NCBI RefSeq assembly: GCF_003046625.1
Contig: NZ_QAAD01000011.1
Location: 62,001 to 126,000 of the forward strand
Direction of reading: 5' to 3'
DNA: 64,000 nucleotides
DNA from: Mangrovibacterium marinum
GTDB taxonomy: Bacteria; Bacteroidota; Bacteroidia; Bacteroidales; Prolixibacteraceae
A program made the translations under genes and the position numbers. Positions 18,763 to 28,829 of the stretch are shown piece by piece; position 1 is the stretch's first letter; each line of letters opens with the position of its first letter. The notes under the pieces were generated by a model. It saw only the letters and a list, made by a program, of their open reading frames with translations. It made no database searches and was not told the origin of the DNA.

Positions 18763-19460
18763 CGTTTCCAAAGCGGCCGCTTTTCGGTGAAAGTCCCTTC
18801 GGGTGATGCGCCTGCCTGCGGTAGGCAGGGTTTCCAAACCGCATCTGGGATGTAACAAACAGGGGTTCATCTTCAACCGGTAGCCAGGCTTCTTTTGTAG
18901 CAAACCAGCGCTGATGAGAGTTGCCTCAAAACTGGCTGTTTTTCACTCCTACTTTTGCTCAATTCGGATCTTTTGTCCTACCGGACGGGTTTTCATCTTT
19001 GGCTTGCCCCAAAGACGAAACAGAAAACGCAAGGCTTATTTTTATCTTCAGGTGTCAGCTCCCGAAAGCTAAGTTCAGCCGGGTGATCTCCAGTCCGGCA
19101 GCTGCCGGAGCGGAGCTTCCCGGATTCACTAAGCTTCCGGTTCACCTCTCACCATCGATAAAAAGTAGGCCGGTCCCGCTCCGAGTGAGCTTTCGTCCTC
19201 TCTTAAATGCCTTCTGCTGTCTTCCACCACTTTCATTCCTGTTGGTGATTCCCTGGAATCATGAAGGTTTTTTATGAAAGTCTTACCCCCCGGAGGCACT
19301 AAGGCGCATTGTCAATAACTGGTTTTGATTAGATGTGGAACAACAACCCGACCTCCGAAAACCCTCGCCTTTCATCGCGGTTGGAGATTCCCTTCGAATC
19401 ATGCGTATTTTAACATCTCTTGGCAAACAAAACACCAAAGACAATTGTATCTGAAAATAA
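18763..19460. repeat. Gene-poor stretch with dispersed degenerate repeat (copy B)
   Basis: About 700 bases without a supportable gene. Bases 18788-19050 resemble 1888-2160: the same CCTGCCTGCGGTAGGCAG palindrome, GGTTTCCAAACCGCATC and CCTACCGGACGGGTTTTCAT. Two further motif copies (GATTCCCTGGAATCATGAAG at about 19250, GATTCCCTTCGAATCATGCG at about 19388) resemble one near 2360. This looks like a decayed repeat family spread between genes. Confidence 0.55.
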
Positions 19461-19466
19461 AAAGTG

Positions 19467-19913
19467 ATGAAACAGTTCTTCTTCATTCTGTTTGCAACTT
19501 TGACGATAACAGCTTGCGCACAGGAACAAAACACAAAAACAGATACGATGCAATACAACCAGCTAACTGAATTCGAACGTTATGTAATCATTGACAAAGG
19601 CACCGAGCGTCCGTTCACCGGGAAATACTACGATTATCACGAAGACGGAACCTACACTTGCAAACAGTGCAACGCGCCGCTTTATAAATCGACCGACAAA
19701 TTTGACTCGGGTTGTGGCTGGCCCAGCTTCGACGATGAAATACCGGGAGCGATAAAAAAGTCGGTTGATGCCGATGGCCGACGCACCGAGATTACCTGCG
19801 CCAACTGCGGGGCACATTTAGGTCATGTATTTTACGGCGAAGGATTTACCCAAAAGAACACGCGTCACTGCGTCAATTCGGTTTCGCTGAACTTTGTTCC
19901 AAAGGAAGAATAA
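19467..19913 (+). CDS. msrB: Peptide-methionine (R)-S-oxide reductase, lipoprotein form
   Basis: 148 residues from ATG 19467 (a GTG three bases upstream is less likely). A lipoprotein signal ends LTITACAQ, so the enzyme acts outside the cytoplasm. MsrB fold marks: two CXXC zinc pairs ([16 protein letters not shown]), [14 protein letters not shown] and the catalytic RHCVNSVSL with its cysteine. It reduces the R form of methionine sulfoxide in proteins damaged by oxidants. Single gene. Confidence 0.93.
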   Translation: MKQFFFILFATLTITACAQEQNTKTDTMQYNQLTEFERYVIIDKGTERPFTGKYYDYHEDGTYTCKQCNAPLYKSTDKFDSGCGWPSFDDEIPGAIKKSVDADGRRTEITCANCGAHLGHVFYGEGFTQKNTRHCVNSVSLNFVPKEE

Positions 19914-20052
19914 AAAAATACCGGTGCCAGGCCGAAATTATCCTCAATATTAAATTTGGCCTTTTCGGCCGGCGGACTCACAACATTCTACACCATAGTT
20001 CTTTTATTTTTATCTACTTTTGAACTTAAATCCATTTTTATATTTTAAGTTG

Positions 20053-20409
20053 ATGAAAATAGCCATACCTACAAAAGACAATCGGGTGGACGAACATTTT
20101 GGCCACTGCGACTATTTTTCAATTTTCGAATTGAATGAAAAAAAGGAGATTATCGGCCAAACAAAGCTGACAACATCGAAAGAATGCGGATGTAAATCCA
20201 ACTTAGCCGACCAACTGGCCGCTGAAAAGGTGAACGTGATGCTGGCTTCGGGCATTGGCGAAGGCGCCATCAAGAAACTGAAATCGCAGCATATTGAAGT
20301 TATTGCCGGTTTTAAATGCTCGGTTGAGGAAGCCTTGGATAAATACATCCGTAACGACTACTTTGCAAACTTTACCATCTGCACCGAGCACGACGGCTGC
20401 TCGCACTAA
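20053..20409 (+). CDS. NifX/NifB-type dinitrogenase iron-molybdenum cofactor-like protein
   Basis: 118 residues from ATG 20053. It begins MKIAIPTKDNRVDEHFGHC, the standard start of the nitrogenase cofactor biosynthesis (Nif11/NifX/NafY) fold, a small RNase-H-like domain that binds iron-sulfur or metal clusters. GIGEGAIKKLKSQHIEV is the second conserved block. No nif genes are nearby, so this is one of the many stand-alone members of unknown role. Its end overlaps the end of the convergent dus gene by 4 bases. Confidence 0.8.
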   Translation: MKIAIPTKDNRVDEHFGHCDYFSIFELNEKKEIIGQTKLTTSKECGCKSNLADQLAAEKVNVMLASGIGEGAIKKLKSQHIEVIAGFKCSVEEALDKYIRNDYFANFTICTEHDGCSH

Positions 20410-21401
20410 ACAACGGTGGACGCATGAACGCCAACAATTTGATATACATCGTCGTACGAGTTGGCGCTCATGAGTTCAGCGCGCATGGCAGCAGCCCCCC
20501 GAAAACCATTGGTGTAAATCTTATAAAAGCGTTTAAGGATATTAAAGTTCTTTTGTCCATTCCAGTTCCGCTCGAACAGGCGCGTATGTAAAATCAATTG
20601 CTCCAGCTTTTCGTCTTTGTTTTTTTCACTTTCCTGCGGATTGAAAAACCAGGGATTGTGAAAAATACCACGCCCGATCATGATGCCATCCAATCCATAA
20701 CGTGCGCTGTAATCACAAGCCTGCTGATAGGATAATACATCACCGTTCCCCAGGAAGGGAATTTCAGGAGCCATTTGATGTCTCAGGCGGGCAGCGCGGG
20801 CAATTTCATCCCAATCGGCCAAGCCATCCGACTGTTGCTTCTGGGTGCGGCCGTGCAAGGTTATAGCTGCCGGTCGGGTTTCCAACACCTGGGTTATCCA
20901 TCGTTCTGTATCGTGCTTTTTAATGCCCGTACGGGTTTTCACCGAAACCGGCAGATGAGTCGCCTCTTTGGTGGCTAAAATAATCTCCTGCGCTAATGTT
21001 GGCTGATCGATCAGAGCACTGCACGAACCTTGCTTCACCACATTTTTCACCGGGCAGCCCATATTTATATCCAGCCCGTCAAACTGATATTCTTCGGTGA
21101 TTTCTTTAGCTACTTTGTAAAATACGTCGGGTTTATTCCCCCAGATTTGAGCCACCAGCTTAATCCCTTTTTCATGCAGCACTTCCCGCTCCGATTCACT
21201 AACAATTAAACGTTCCGACACCCGCTGTTTTCCCACCGGATGGTTCATGCCATCGACGGCTGTAAATTCGGTAAAGAGAATTTGCAGGCACTGCGGATCG
21301 GAAATCCGGGCAACCAGCTCGCGGAAGGAGGTATCGGTAACATCTTCCATCGGGGCCAGCGCCAGAATTGGCTTTTTTATATCATTCCAGAAACTACTCA
21401 T
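20406..21401 (-). CDS. dus: tRNA-dihydrouridine synthase
   Basis: 331 residues. The FMN-binding TIM barrel starts [17 protein letters not shown]. The catalytic cysteine motif is [20 protein letters not shown], and [15 protein letters not shown] and FLGNGDV are further FMN and substrate blocks. It reduces uridine to dihydrouridine in tRNA with NADPH. It overlaps the start region of its leftward partner trhO by 8 bases, so two tRNA-modification genes form one operon. Which U positions it modifies cannot be told. Confidence 0.93.
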   Translation of the reverse strand: MSSFWNDIKKPILALAPMEDVTDTSFRELVARISDPQCLQILFTEFTAVDGMNHPVGKQRVSERLIVSESEREVLHEKGIKLVAQIWGNKPDVFYKVAKEITEEYQFDGLDINMGCPVKNVVKQGSCSALIDQPTLAQEIILATKEATHLPVSVKTRTGIKKHDTERWITQVLETRPAAITLHGRTQKQQSDGLADWDEIARAARLRHQMAPEIPFLGNGDVLSYQQACDYSARYGLDGIMIGRGIFHNPWFFNPQESEKNKDEKLEQLILHTRLFERNWNGQKNFNILKRFYKIYTNGFRGAAAMRAELMSANSYDDVYQIVGVHASTVV

Positions 21402-22443
21402 AGCGTAAATCGAACTTTTCTATCTTTTGTGCAACTCCTTTCCGGAATGCTTTTCGGTTGCCAAACTTACGCTGAAATGCCTGAACATACAAATTCCGCT
21501 CACTTTCAGGGGCATGATGAGCAGTTTTACATTCCTCGCCGCAACAGCCATCGTATTTTGCCGCACATTCGGGGCACTGTATAAACAGGATATGACACAG
21601 ATCGTTGGCACAGTTGGTGTGCGTATCGCAAGGCTTTCCACACTGGTGACAATTGGAAATAACATCGCCACTGATCGACTCGCCCAAACGATTGTCGAAA
21701 ACAAAATTTTTACCGATAAATTTGGAATCCAGATTTAACTGCTTAATCTGACGTGCATACTCAATAATGCCACCGTGCAACTGATTAACATCCTGAAAAC
21801 CGCGATGTTTCAGATAGGCACTGGCCTTTTCGCAACGCACACCGCCGGTACAGTACAGTAAAACTTTCCGATCCTTCTTACTTTGCAGCTCGTCAACCAC
21901 CATCTCAATTTCTTCGCGGAAGGTATCGGCCTGCAGGCAAATGGCTCCTTCGAAGTGCCCAATCTCACTTTCGTAATGGTTGCGCATATCAACAACCAAA
22001 ACATTCGGATCGCCCAGCTGGGCATGAAATTCAGCGGCAGACAAATGCTTCCCAACATTGGTTACATCATACGCACCGTCGTCAAGCCCATCGGCCACAA
22101 TTTTGGGCCTTACCTTAATACTTAGCTTGTAGAACGATTTACCATCATCCTCAACGGCATATTTAATGGGCATATCCTTCAGTTCGTCCCACGCATCCAA
22201 TTGGCTCAAAAAAGAGTTCAAATTTGTGGTTGGTACGCTCATCTGTGCATTCACCCCTTCGCGGGCAACATAAATGCGCCCAAAACAATTCAGGGCAAAC
22301 CATTGCCGGTACAGCTCATCTCTGAAATCCTGAGGATTTTCAATCAGAACATAGCGGTAAAACGAGATCGTTGTCCGCTCAAACGTCTCTTCATTCAAAC
22401 GCCGAATCAGCTCTTCTTTGTTGTACTTGTTATACAGTTGCAT
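21394..22443 (-). CDS. trhO: tRNA uridine-34 hydroxylase (rhodanese family)
   Basis: 349 residues. The N-terminal acylphosphatase-like domain ([17 protein letters not shown]) and rhodanese domain with active-site loop [12 protein letters not shown] match TrhO/YceA, which makes 5-hydroxyuridine at the tRNA wobble base. A C-terminal cysteine-rich part ([30 protein letters not shown]) probably binds zinc. Upstream gene of the trhO-dus pair; no terminator between them. Confidence 0.88.
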   Translation of the reverse strand: MQLYNKYNKEELIRRLNEETFERTTISFYRYVLIENPQDFRDELYRQWFALNCFGRIYVAREGVNAQMSVPTTNLNSFLSQLDAWDELKDMPIKYAVEDDGKSFYKLSIKVRPKIVADGLDDGAYDVTNVGKHLSAAEFHAQLGDPNVLVVDMRNHYESEIGHFEGAICLQADTFREEIEMVVDELQSKKDRKVLLYCTGGVRCEKASAYLKHRGFQDVNQLHGGIIEYARQIKQLNLDSKFIGKNFVFDNRLGESISGDVISNCHQCGKPCDTHTNCANDLCHILFIQCPECAAKYDGCCGEECKTAHHAPESERNLYVQAFQRKFGNRKAFRKGVAQKIEKFDLRYE

Positions 22444-22762
22444 CCTTTATCATCTTTTCGATCGGCAAAGATACAATTTATATTTAAAGATTTATTTACC
22501 TTTTTATCCGATCGAAAAATAACAAGGAATGGCAAGTCTAGACTCCTTACAGACGGTTTTTCACGTCAAATCAGCCTAAATGTGCGAAATCCCTCACATT
22601 TATATATTCTACAACATATTCCATAATTTTAACTCCTGTATTTCAAATACTTGCAAAGCCGCAAAACACCGACAATTATCAAACATTAAGAAATTTTAAG
22701 GATTTTTTAACGCGACTCAGAAAATGTTGCTATATTAGCGAAGCATTTACGAACAATGCCTT

Positions 22763-22868
22763 ATGAATAAATCATTTATCGATACCTTTTCTCTTTAAAC
22801 CAATATCTATTTTCTGATCTAACTAAACTAAATTATGGACAACGGGTTATCATGACGATGGTAACCCG
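22763..22868 (+). ncRNA. Possible small transcript with 11-codon frame and terminator
   Basis: Within the 450-base gap between trhO and the MATE gene, ATG at 22763 opens an 11-codon frame ending TAA at 22798. A hairpin (CGGGTTA / TAACCCG with two further pairs, 22843-22868) followed by ATTTCTTTTT has the form of a rightward terminator. No rightward gene of normal size precedes it, so the terminator implies a short RNA or leader peptide. The rest of the gap (22444-22760) shows only AT-rich sequence. Confidence 0.3.
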
Positions 22869-22893
22869 ATTTCTTTTTATAGCCCCTAACCAA

Positions 22894-24231
22894 TCAAGCT
22901 GTAAACAACAGTTTTCGCAGGCGAAAAGCGAAGGAGCAAGCCGCAGCTGCCAGTCCGAACAAAAAGCCAATCCAAATACCAACAGCACCAAAGTCGAACA
23001 CAAAGCCCATGAGATAACTTACGGGCAAGCCGATGACCGAATACGAGAGAAAGGCTAGAATCATGGGCTTACGCACATCCGACATCCCCCGCAACACCGA
23101 CAGCAGTGCCACCTGTATGCCGTCGAACACCTGAAAAGCGGCAGCAATGATCAGTAAGGTCGCAGCAATGGGAATAACCGAACTGTCTTTGGTAAACAAA
23201 TGCGGGAGTTGCCCCCGCAGTAATATAAACAGGATGCCCATGGAAAACATGAACAGAACAATCAGGTGCAAGGCAGAACTAACCATTTTGCGGATCTGCA
23301 CATAATTATGCAATCCGTACTCGTGGCTAACAAGAATAGTGGATGCCGCCCCCACTCCCAGGCTGATCATATAGGTGAATGAAGCCATACTAATGGCGAT
23401 CTGATGTGCGGCCAGTTGTTCTGTTCCCAACCAGCCCATCATTACCGCGCCTACACTAAAAGTAAGCACTTCAATCACGATCTGAATACCGATAGGCATA
23501 CCAATACCTAACAGCTGTTTTATTTTGGCACGATCAGGCCGCAACTGCAAGGCTGCTTGAATAAAGCTTGAAAACAAGGCGTGCCGGCGCATGAAAGCAA
23601 TAATTAAAAAGGGCATAAACAAGCGCGCGATAAACGTGGCGATACCGGCTCCCAGCAAGCCCAAGGCCGGAAACCCGAATTTACCAAAGATCAGCAAATA
23701 GTTAAAAATCAGGTTGACCAAATTGGAACTGAGGGTGATCATCATGGCCACCTTGGTGTTACCCAGCCCTTCCAGAAACTGCTTCAACGAGTAAAACAGC
23801 AGCATCGGCACCAGCGATGCCACCAAAACCATAAAATACGGGTACGACAGCCGGACCACTTCCTCGGGCTGCCCCATGCGCCCCAGAAACAGGGCGACGA
23901 TCGACATGATGACCACCAAAGCAGCGGCAACAAAACTATGAAGCACAAAACCATTTTTCAGCAATGCCGCCACCTCGTCATTATTCTTTTGGCTGTAATA
24001 TTTGCCGACCAACGGCGTCAAGCCCATGGCGATTCCCATGCCCAACAGCACGCCAATGAGAAAAATACTGTTTGAAAAGGAAGCTGCTGCCAGTTCGGTC
24101 GTGCCCGCATGCCCGACCATCATGTTATCGACCAAGGCAACAGTGATCTGGCCCACCTGCGAGAGAATAACCGGAAAAGCCAGCTTCAGGGTCTTCTTGT
24201 AAAACGGAATATAGGATTGTAATGCCACCAA
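22894..24231 (-). CDS. MATE-family multidrug/cation exporter
   Basis: 445 residues and about 12 membrane helices, the normal MATE length. The first helix region FPVILSQVGQITVALVDNMMVGHAGTTELAA is the standard NorM-type start, and a second half repeat (IGMPIGIQIVIEVLTFSVGAVMMGWLG) shows the family's internal duplication. It exports cationic drugs using sodium or proton gradient. It is read leftward; a DUF5916 gene ends 43 bases upstream. Confidence 0.9.
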   Translation of the reverse strand: MVALQSYIPFYKKTLKLAFPVILSQVGQITVALVDNMMVGHAGTTELAAASFSNSIFLIGVLLGMGIAMGLTPLVGKYYSQKNNDEVAALLKNGFVLHSFVAAALVVIMSIVALFLGRMGQPEEVVRLSYPYFMVLVASLVPMLLFYSLKQFLEGLGNTKVAMMITLSSNLVNLIFNYLLIFGKFGFPALGLLGAGIATFIARLFMPFLIIAFMRRHALFSSFIQAALQLRPDRAKIKQLLGIGMPIGIQIVIEVLTFSVGAVMMGWLGTEQLAAHQIAISMASFTYMISLGVGAASTILVSHEYGLHNYVQIRKMVSSALHLIVLFMFSMGILFILLRGQLPHLFTKDSSVIPIAATLLIIAAAFQVFDGIQVALLSVLRGMSDVRKPMILAFLSYSVIGLPVSYLMGFVFDFGAVGIWIGFLFGLAAAACSFAFRLRKLLFTA

Positions 24232-24274
24232 TTTTGTGTTTTAAAATTCATGGCAAAAATAAGCTTGTATTCAA

Positions 24275-26893
24275 TTACAAAGTGAACCAATACGAAAATT
24301 TCAGCATAAATACATTTTGTGCTTCTCCATCGAAGATATCGCCAAACACTTTGGTGATCGACGAATCGTAGGCGTACTGGTAGTCGGATATGGTTCGGTT
24401 CCACACCAGGTACAGGGTCGACCCGGGCCGGAACTCCCAGCGCGCAACCAAATTCGAATTAAACTCTTTGAAAATGAAATCGGGATTGTAAATCCGGTAC
24501 GAATCCTCCCCTTCGGTGAAGGTATAAATCCCTTTATCCAGTTCACCGTCGAGCCCGATGTAGCGTTTGCTCATGTCCTTATTGTCGCCATCGTTTACCC
24601 TCCGGAAGCTTTGATATTTGCCGGTTGAAGCGTAGGGGGCTGCATAATATTGAAGCGATAATTCGGGCGTCACAAAATACTCGAGCCGCAAGGTGGTACG
24701 CAACAACTTTTGATCGATATGTCCGACCAGATAGCCGCGGCTGCCGTCATCGAGGCTTACCCGCCCGGCATACTGGTGATGATCTGCATTTTTCAGATAA
24801 ACCGTATTGGTGGTTAAACTCAGGTTATTACCCAGCAAAAGCCGCAGATATAAGGTATACTGATTTCTGCTGGTCAGCTCATCATCTCCGCGAATGAAAC
24901 GGGCACCTGCCCCAATCAGTAAATCGCGGGCCGAGTTTGTTTGCACAAACAGCTCACCGTCCCAGGTCGGATCCTTAAACAGGATAGGTCCGCCACGCAG
25001 CTCGCGCGTGTCAAATATGCTGTAGTCCCGTTCCAGGTTCAGATGAATACGCCACAAGTTTGTAAACCGCAAATAAGTATGAGCTGTCAGCTCTTGCTTG
25101 GTAAGCTCGCCGCCATAACTCCAGCTGGCCATCTGCGTCAACCGAAACCAGTAATTCCGTAATATGTCTTGCGGTTTATTAATCACATAATGAAAAGTTG
25201 ACTGCTGTTTTAAATAATCCGCCTGGTACATATAGCCAAGATCGTTCAGATCCACCCCGGGCGAGCGCCAGCTAAACGAACCGACAGCCCTGAATTTACC
25301 ACTTCGCTTACCGCCCTCCAGCTCGCCGCCATGACCCGACAAACGGGTGCGACTTTCATCAAAGTCGAGGTGATCTGCATCGGGGCGCTGGTAATAGTGC
25401 GTTGATGTCTGTTGCAACACTGAAATTGCTTCCTCGCTACCTTTTATATTGCTAAAAAAACCTTTGCCGGCGACAAAATATTTTCGTTTTTTCCAGTTAT
25501 GTACAAAGTCCATCCCGCCGGTAAGAGCCGATTTGGGCAGAAAATCCAGCTGCGACTCATTTATATTCCGATTCACCGAGCTCAACATTCCCCCCAGTAC
25601 CGTATTTCCATGGTTAAAATCCTGCTTCAACCGTCCGACCAGATAATTGGTAAACGGTTCAACATCCTGCTTATCTTTGCCACCATCCTCGCTGTACACA
25701 GTCGCCTCTTCCCGGGCTGTCATACTGTGCAAAAAACCAACCGACAAGCCTTTTTTACTTTTTCCGGTCAGTTTCAGAGCACTAATAATGGAGCTATTTT
25801 CCGGCATCGACAAGCTTTGTCCATCCTCCAGATCGGGTTCAAAGCTTGGCGCATGCCCGATACGGCGCGAGTAAAACAGCAGGTCTTCCTCCGAGCTGAA
25901 GTCAAACACATTATTCCCTTCCAAAAAGAATGGCCGCTTCTCGTCGTAGAATACTTCGTAGCTTTTCAGAGTCAATACCGAGGGATCGGCTTCCACTTGC
26001 CCAAAATCGGGGTTAACCGTAAAATCGACCGTAAAGTCGGATGACAACCCCAGCTTTCCATCCACTCCCGCTCCGGCAGTCCATTCATCTTTTAAATCGG
26101 TATTGGGCGAGTATTTCAGATTTCCGTAGGGCATCAGCTCCACCTTTCGCTTGGCGTTAATCTCTTTGATGCCGTCCAGTTGGCCAAACAAATAAACCGC
26201 TGCCGGTGCGTCGACCGGAACAAGTTTCCAGTGATCTTCTTCGCCCAGTCGATCGATGTAACGCCATATATGAAGTCCCCAACGTTGCTCATCAGCCTTG
26301 GCAAAACGAAGCTGGCTGAACGGGATCCTCATCTCGGCAGTCCACAAACTGTCCTTAACGGAAGTTTTGGCATCCCAGATCGCATCCCAGTTTAAATCAC
26401 TTTCCTGAGCCCCCATCTGCATAAAGTCGATCTTTTGACCGGCGGCCGTCACATCAAACTCAAAAGCAGTCCGGTTATCGCCATAGGAATCAATGGCGAT
26501 GCCCACCATGTCGCCGCCATATTCATCGCGGCGTGTTAATATAGAGCGAATTTTTCCGGCTTCGCTCTCGTAGCAGCGAATGGCGACATACAGGTTCGCC
26601 TCGTCATAAAGCAAGGCTATTTCTGTTTTTTGAGAAGGTGAACCGGCCGGGTTGGGTTGTTGCTGAATGAAGTCCGAATCCCAGTTTGTGGTTTTCCAAC
26701 AGCTATCATCCAGCAGCCCGTCAAGCTTGGGACGCGTAAGCACCGGCGCTGCCGAATAGCTTTTTTGAAGGCTGGCAGCCTGATTAACCAAAGAATCCTT
26801 CGACAGATTATAAATAGCTGCATCCTGGCCAGACAGCTGGGTACAAACCAGGAAAAACGTACATAAAAACAGAGCAGAGAGTCGTAGCAACAT
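24275..26893 (-). CDS. DUF5916 outer-membrane protein with CBM9-like N-terminal domain
   Basis: 872 residues with a signal peptide (LFLCTFFLVCTQLSGQ). Residues about 50-220 resemble a carbohydrate-binding family 9 domain (LDGLLDDSCWKTTNWDSDF; VAIRCYESEAGKI; FEFDVTAAGQKIDFM). The remainder matches DUF5916 (FTVDFTVNPDFGQVEADPSV; RRPFFLEGNNVFDF-type block, here KRPFFLEGNNVFDF) and ends in alternating strands and a terminal F/W pattern (KFSYWFTL) typical of a beta-barrel. Widespread in Bacteroidota; its role is unknown. Confidence 0.85.
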   Translation of the reverse strand: MLLRLSALFLCTFFLVCTQLSGQDAAIYNLSKDSLVNQAASLQKSYSAAPVLTRPKLDGLLDDSCWKTTNWDSDFIQQQPNPAGSPSQKTEIALLYDEANLYVAIRCYESEAGKIRSILTRRDEYGGDMVGIAIDSYGDNRTAFEFDVTAAGQKIDFMQMGAQESDLNWDAIWDAKTSVKDSLWTAEMRIPFSQLRFAKADEQRWGLHIWRYIDRLGEEDHWKLVPVDAPAAVYLFGQLDGIKEINAKRKVELMPYGNLKYSPNTDLKDEWTAGAGVDGKLGLSSDFTVDFTVNPDFGQVEADPSVLTLKSYEVFYDEKRPFFLEGNNVFDFSSEEDLLFYSRRIGHAPSFEPDLEDGQSLSMPENSSIISALKLTGKSKKGLSVGFLHSMTAREEATVYSEDGGKDKQDVEPFTNYLVGRLKQDFNHGNTVLGGMLSSVNRNINESQLDFLPKSALTGGMDFVHNWKKRKYFVAGKGFFSNIKGSEEAISVLQQTSTHYYQRPDADHLDFDESRTRLSGHGGELEGGKRSGKFRAVGSFSWRSPGVDLNDLGYMYQADYLKQQSTFHYVINKPQDILRNYWFRLTQMASWSYGGELTKQELTAHTYLRFTNLWRIHLNLERDYSIFDTRELRGGPILFKDPTWDGELFVQTNSARDLLIGAGARFIRGDDELTSRNQYTLYLRLLLGNNLSLTTNTVYLKNADHHQYAGRVSLDDGSRGYLVGHIDQKLLRTTLRLEYFVTPELSLQYYAAPYASTGKYQSFRRVNDGDNKDMSKRYIGLDGELDKGIYTFTEGEDSYRIYNPDFIFKEFNSNLVARWEFRPGSTLYLVWNRTISDYQYAYDSSITKVFGDIFDGEAQNVFMLKFSYWFTL

Positions 26894-27097
26894 AATTTTT
26901 GTTTAAGGCATCTACAAATATAAATACTTACCGAAAAGAAACAACTGTTTAATACATTTTTTAAGCATCTGAGTCTGAAATGTTCACTTTGCAAAACGCC
27001 TTCTAAACATTTTAGCACGATCGTGGTTTAATGTTGTGGATTTATAAAAAGGATTCATCATTCCACGAATGAACGAATTATCTATTTACACCACATT

Positions 27098-28612
27098 ATG
27101 AGGAAAATAAATAAAATTCTTGTTGCAAACCGGGGCGAAATCGCCATCCGGATCATGCGCACCTGCCGCGAGATGAATATTGCCACAGTAGCTGTTTTCT
27201 CGGATGCAGACCGCACATCGATGCATGTTCGCTATGCCGACGAGGCCTATTATATTGGGCCGGCTCCCTCGAAAGAAAGCTACCTGCGTGCCGATAAAAT
27301 CATCGACGTTGCTCTGAAATCGAAGGCCGATGCCATTCATCCCGGCTATGGTTTTCTATCGGAAAATGCCGAATTTGCCAAACTTTGCAGCGAGAACAAA
27401 ATCGTTTTCATTGGCCCGTCGGCCGAGGTGATTGTTGCCATGGGCGACAAAATACAAGCCCGCAAGGCCATGATTGCTGCGGGCGTGCCTGTTGTTCCCG
27501 GAACGACGGAAGCCATCGCGTCGGAAGACGAGGCGCTGGAAATTATCGCTGAAATAGGCCTGCCGGTCATGATTAAAGCATCAGCCGGTGGTGGCGGCAA
27601 AGGAATGCGGTTGGTCACCCAAGAAGCTGAAATCCTTTCGTCGGTACGCGCCGCCCGCTCCGAAGCACTGGCCGCTTTTAACGACGATGCCGTCTACATT
27701 GAAAAATATGTCAGTTCACCTCATCACATCGAATTTCAGGTGATGGGCGACCAACACGGGAATGTCATCCATCTGTTTGAACGGGAATGCTCCATCCAGC
27801 GGCGCCATCAGAAAATGGTGGAAGAAACCCCTTCGCCACTGATGACGGCCGAACTGAGAGCCCAAATGGGAGCCGATGCGGTTAATGCGGCCAAAGCAGT
27901 GAATTATGTTGGTGCCGGAACCATCGAATTTTTGGTGGACGACCAACGCAACTACTATTTTCTGGAGATGAATACCCGCTTGCAGGTGGAACATCCCATT
28001 ACCGAACGGGTAACCGGTGTCGACCTGGTGAAACAGCAGATTTTGGTGGCCGAAGGGCATGCGCTGGAATATCAACAGCAAGACCTGGCACAAAAAGGAC
28101 ATGCCATTGAATGCCGGATTTATGCCGAGGACTCCGACAATAATTTCATGCCTAGTGCAGGACGTATTCATAACATTACCGAACCGTTGGGACTGGGTGT
28201 CCGCACCGATGGTTATGTTTACGAAGGCTACGAGATCCCCATCCACTACGACCCGATGATTTCGAAGTTGATTGTATGGGCCAGCAACCGCGAGGAAGCC
28301 ATTCAACGTATGCGCCGTGCTTTGTACGAATACAAAATTACCGGGGTAAAAACCTCGATCAAATTTTTGGAACGCATCATGGATTCGGAGGATTTCAGAA
28401 GCGGGAACTACGACACAACCTACATTGAAAAGAACCGCGACAATTTGCTCCGTGCCGATCAGCCCGATACGGTTCAGGAAGACATGGTGATCATTGCCAC
28501 CTACATCGACTATCTGAACCGCTTAAACAAGGTGATCCCCACCAAGCAACTGAACCCGACGGATAACCGCTGGAAAAAATATACTTACCAAAAGAATTTC
28601 GACCGACTTTAA
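27098..28612 (+). CDS. accC: Biotin carboxylase subunit of acyl-CoA (probably propionyl-CoA) carboxylase
   Basis: 504 residues. The N-terminal domain (KILVANRGEIAIRIMRTCRE), glycine-rich ATP-grasp loop (KASAGGGGKGMRLV), catalytic EMNTRLQVEHPITE and C-terminal region match AccC/PccA biotin carboxylases. It carboxylates biotin on the carrier protein with ATP and bicarbonate. The carrier gene starts 10 bases after this stop but is interrupted after 10 codons by the prophage; the carboxyltransferase gene lies beyond the prophage. Gene identity is firm; acyl-CoA choice is inferred from the PccB-like partner. Confidence 0.93.
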   Translation: MRKINKILVANRGEIAIRIMRTCREMNIATVAVFSDADRTSMHVRYADEAYYIGPAPSKESYLRADKIIDVALKSKADAIHPGYGFLSENAEFAKLCSENKIVFIGPSAEVIVAMGDKIQARKAMIAAGVPVVPGTTEAIASEDEALEIIAEIGLPVMIKASAGGGGKGMRLVTQEAEILSSVRAARSEALAAFNDDAVYIEKYVSSPHHIEFQVMGDQHGNVIHLFERECSIQRRHQKMVEETPSPLMTAELRAQMGADAVNAAKAVNYVGAGTIEFLVDDQRNYYFLEMNTRLQVEHPITERVTGVDLVKQQILVAEGHALEYQQQDLAQKGHAIECRIYAEDSDNNFMPSAGRIHNITEPLGLGVRTDGYVYEGYEIPIHYDPMISKLIVWASNREEAIQRMRRALYEYKITGVKTSIKFLERIMDSEDFRSGNYDTTYIEKNRDNLLRADQPDTVQEDMVIIATYIDYLNRLNKVIPTKQLNPTDNRWKKYTYQKNFDRL

Positions 28613-28622
28613 ACACTTCATT

Positions 28623-28652
28623 ATGCCTATAGATGTAAAACTGAATGACCGC
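28623..28652 (+). pseudogene. accB: 5' fragment of the biotin carboxyl carrier gene
   Basis: ATG at 28623 followed by ten codons reading MPIDVKLNDR up to the prophage border. Joined to the sequence after the right border (61657 on) it reads LNDR-VAKVKVLNQNENL without frameshift, which matches the usual start of Bacteroidota carrier proteins. On its own the fragment would run into phage DNA. Confidence 0.88.
28648..28652. repeat. Left target-site duplication ACCGC
   Basis: Matches 61652-61656. Five bases is the duplication length made by Mu-type transposases. One base of uncertainty remains: the A could belong to symmetric phage ends (TATAA...TTATA), which would make the duplication CCGC. Confidence 0.85.
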
Positions 28653-28672
28653 TATAATCGGCAAAACGAAAA
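28653..28672 (+). repeat. Prophage terminal inverted repeat (methylase end)
   Basis: TATAATCGGCAAAACGAAAA matches the reverse complement of the other end (TATAAGGGGCATAACGAAAA, counted from 61652) at 17 of 20 positions. The shared GGCA.AACGAAAA block is the likely transposase end-binding site. Confidence 0.8.
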
Positions 28673-28683
28673 TCGCACTTTTT

Positions 28684-28724
28684 GAAGCGAGCGATTCAAG
28701 GGATTGGCTAAAATTGCTCGCTTC
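28684..28724 (-). terminator. Hairpin between methylase gene and prophage end
   Basis: GAAGCGAGC (28684-28692) pairs with GCTCGCTTC (28716-28724): 9 perfect pairs around a 23-base loop. It lies after the last leftward phage gene and may stop late transcripts before they enter accC. The bases between here and 28830 hold no gene. Confidence 0.45.
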
Positions 28725-28829
28725 ATCATAAAAGCAAATCTATCTAAAATTAGATCCAACAATAAGCAATCGAAAAGTAAAACTTTTGTTACTCTTTTAA
28801 CGCACATTTAAACACCGCTAAAACGCCAT

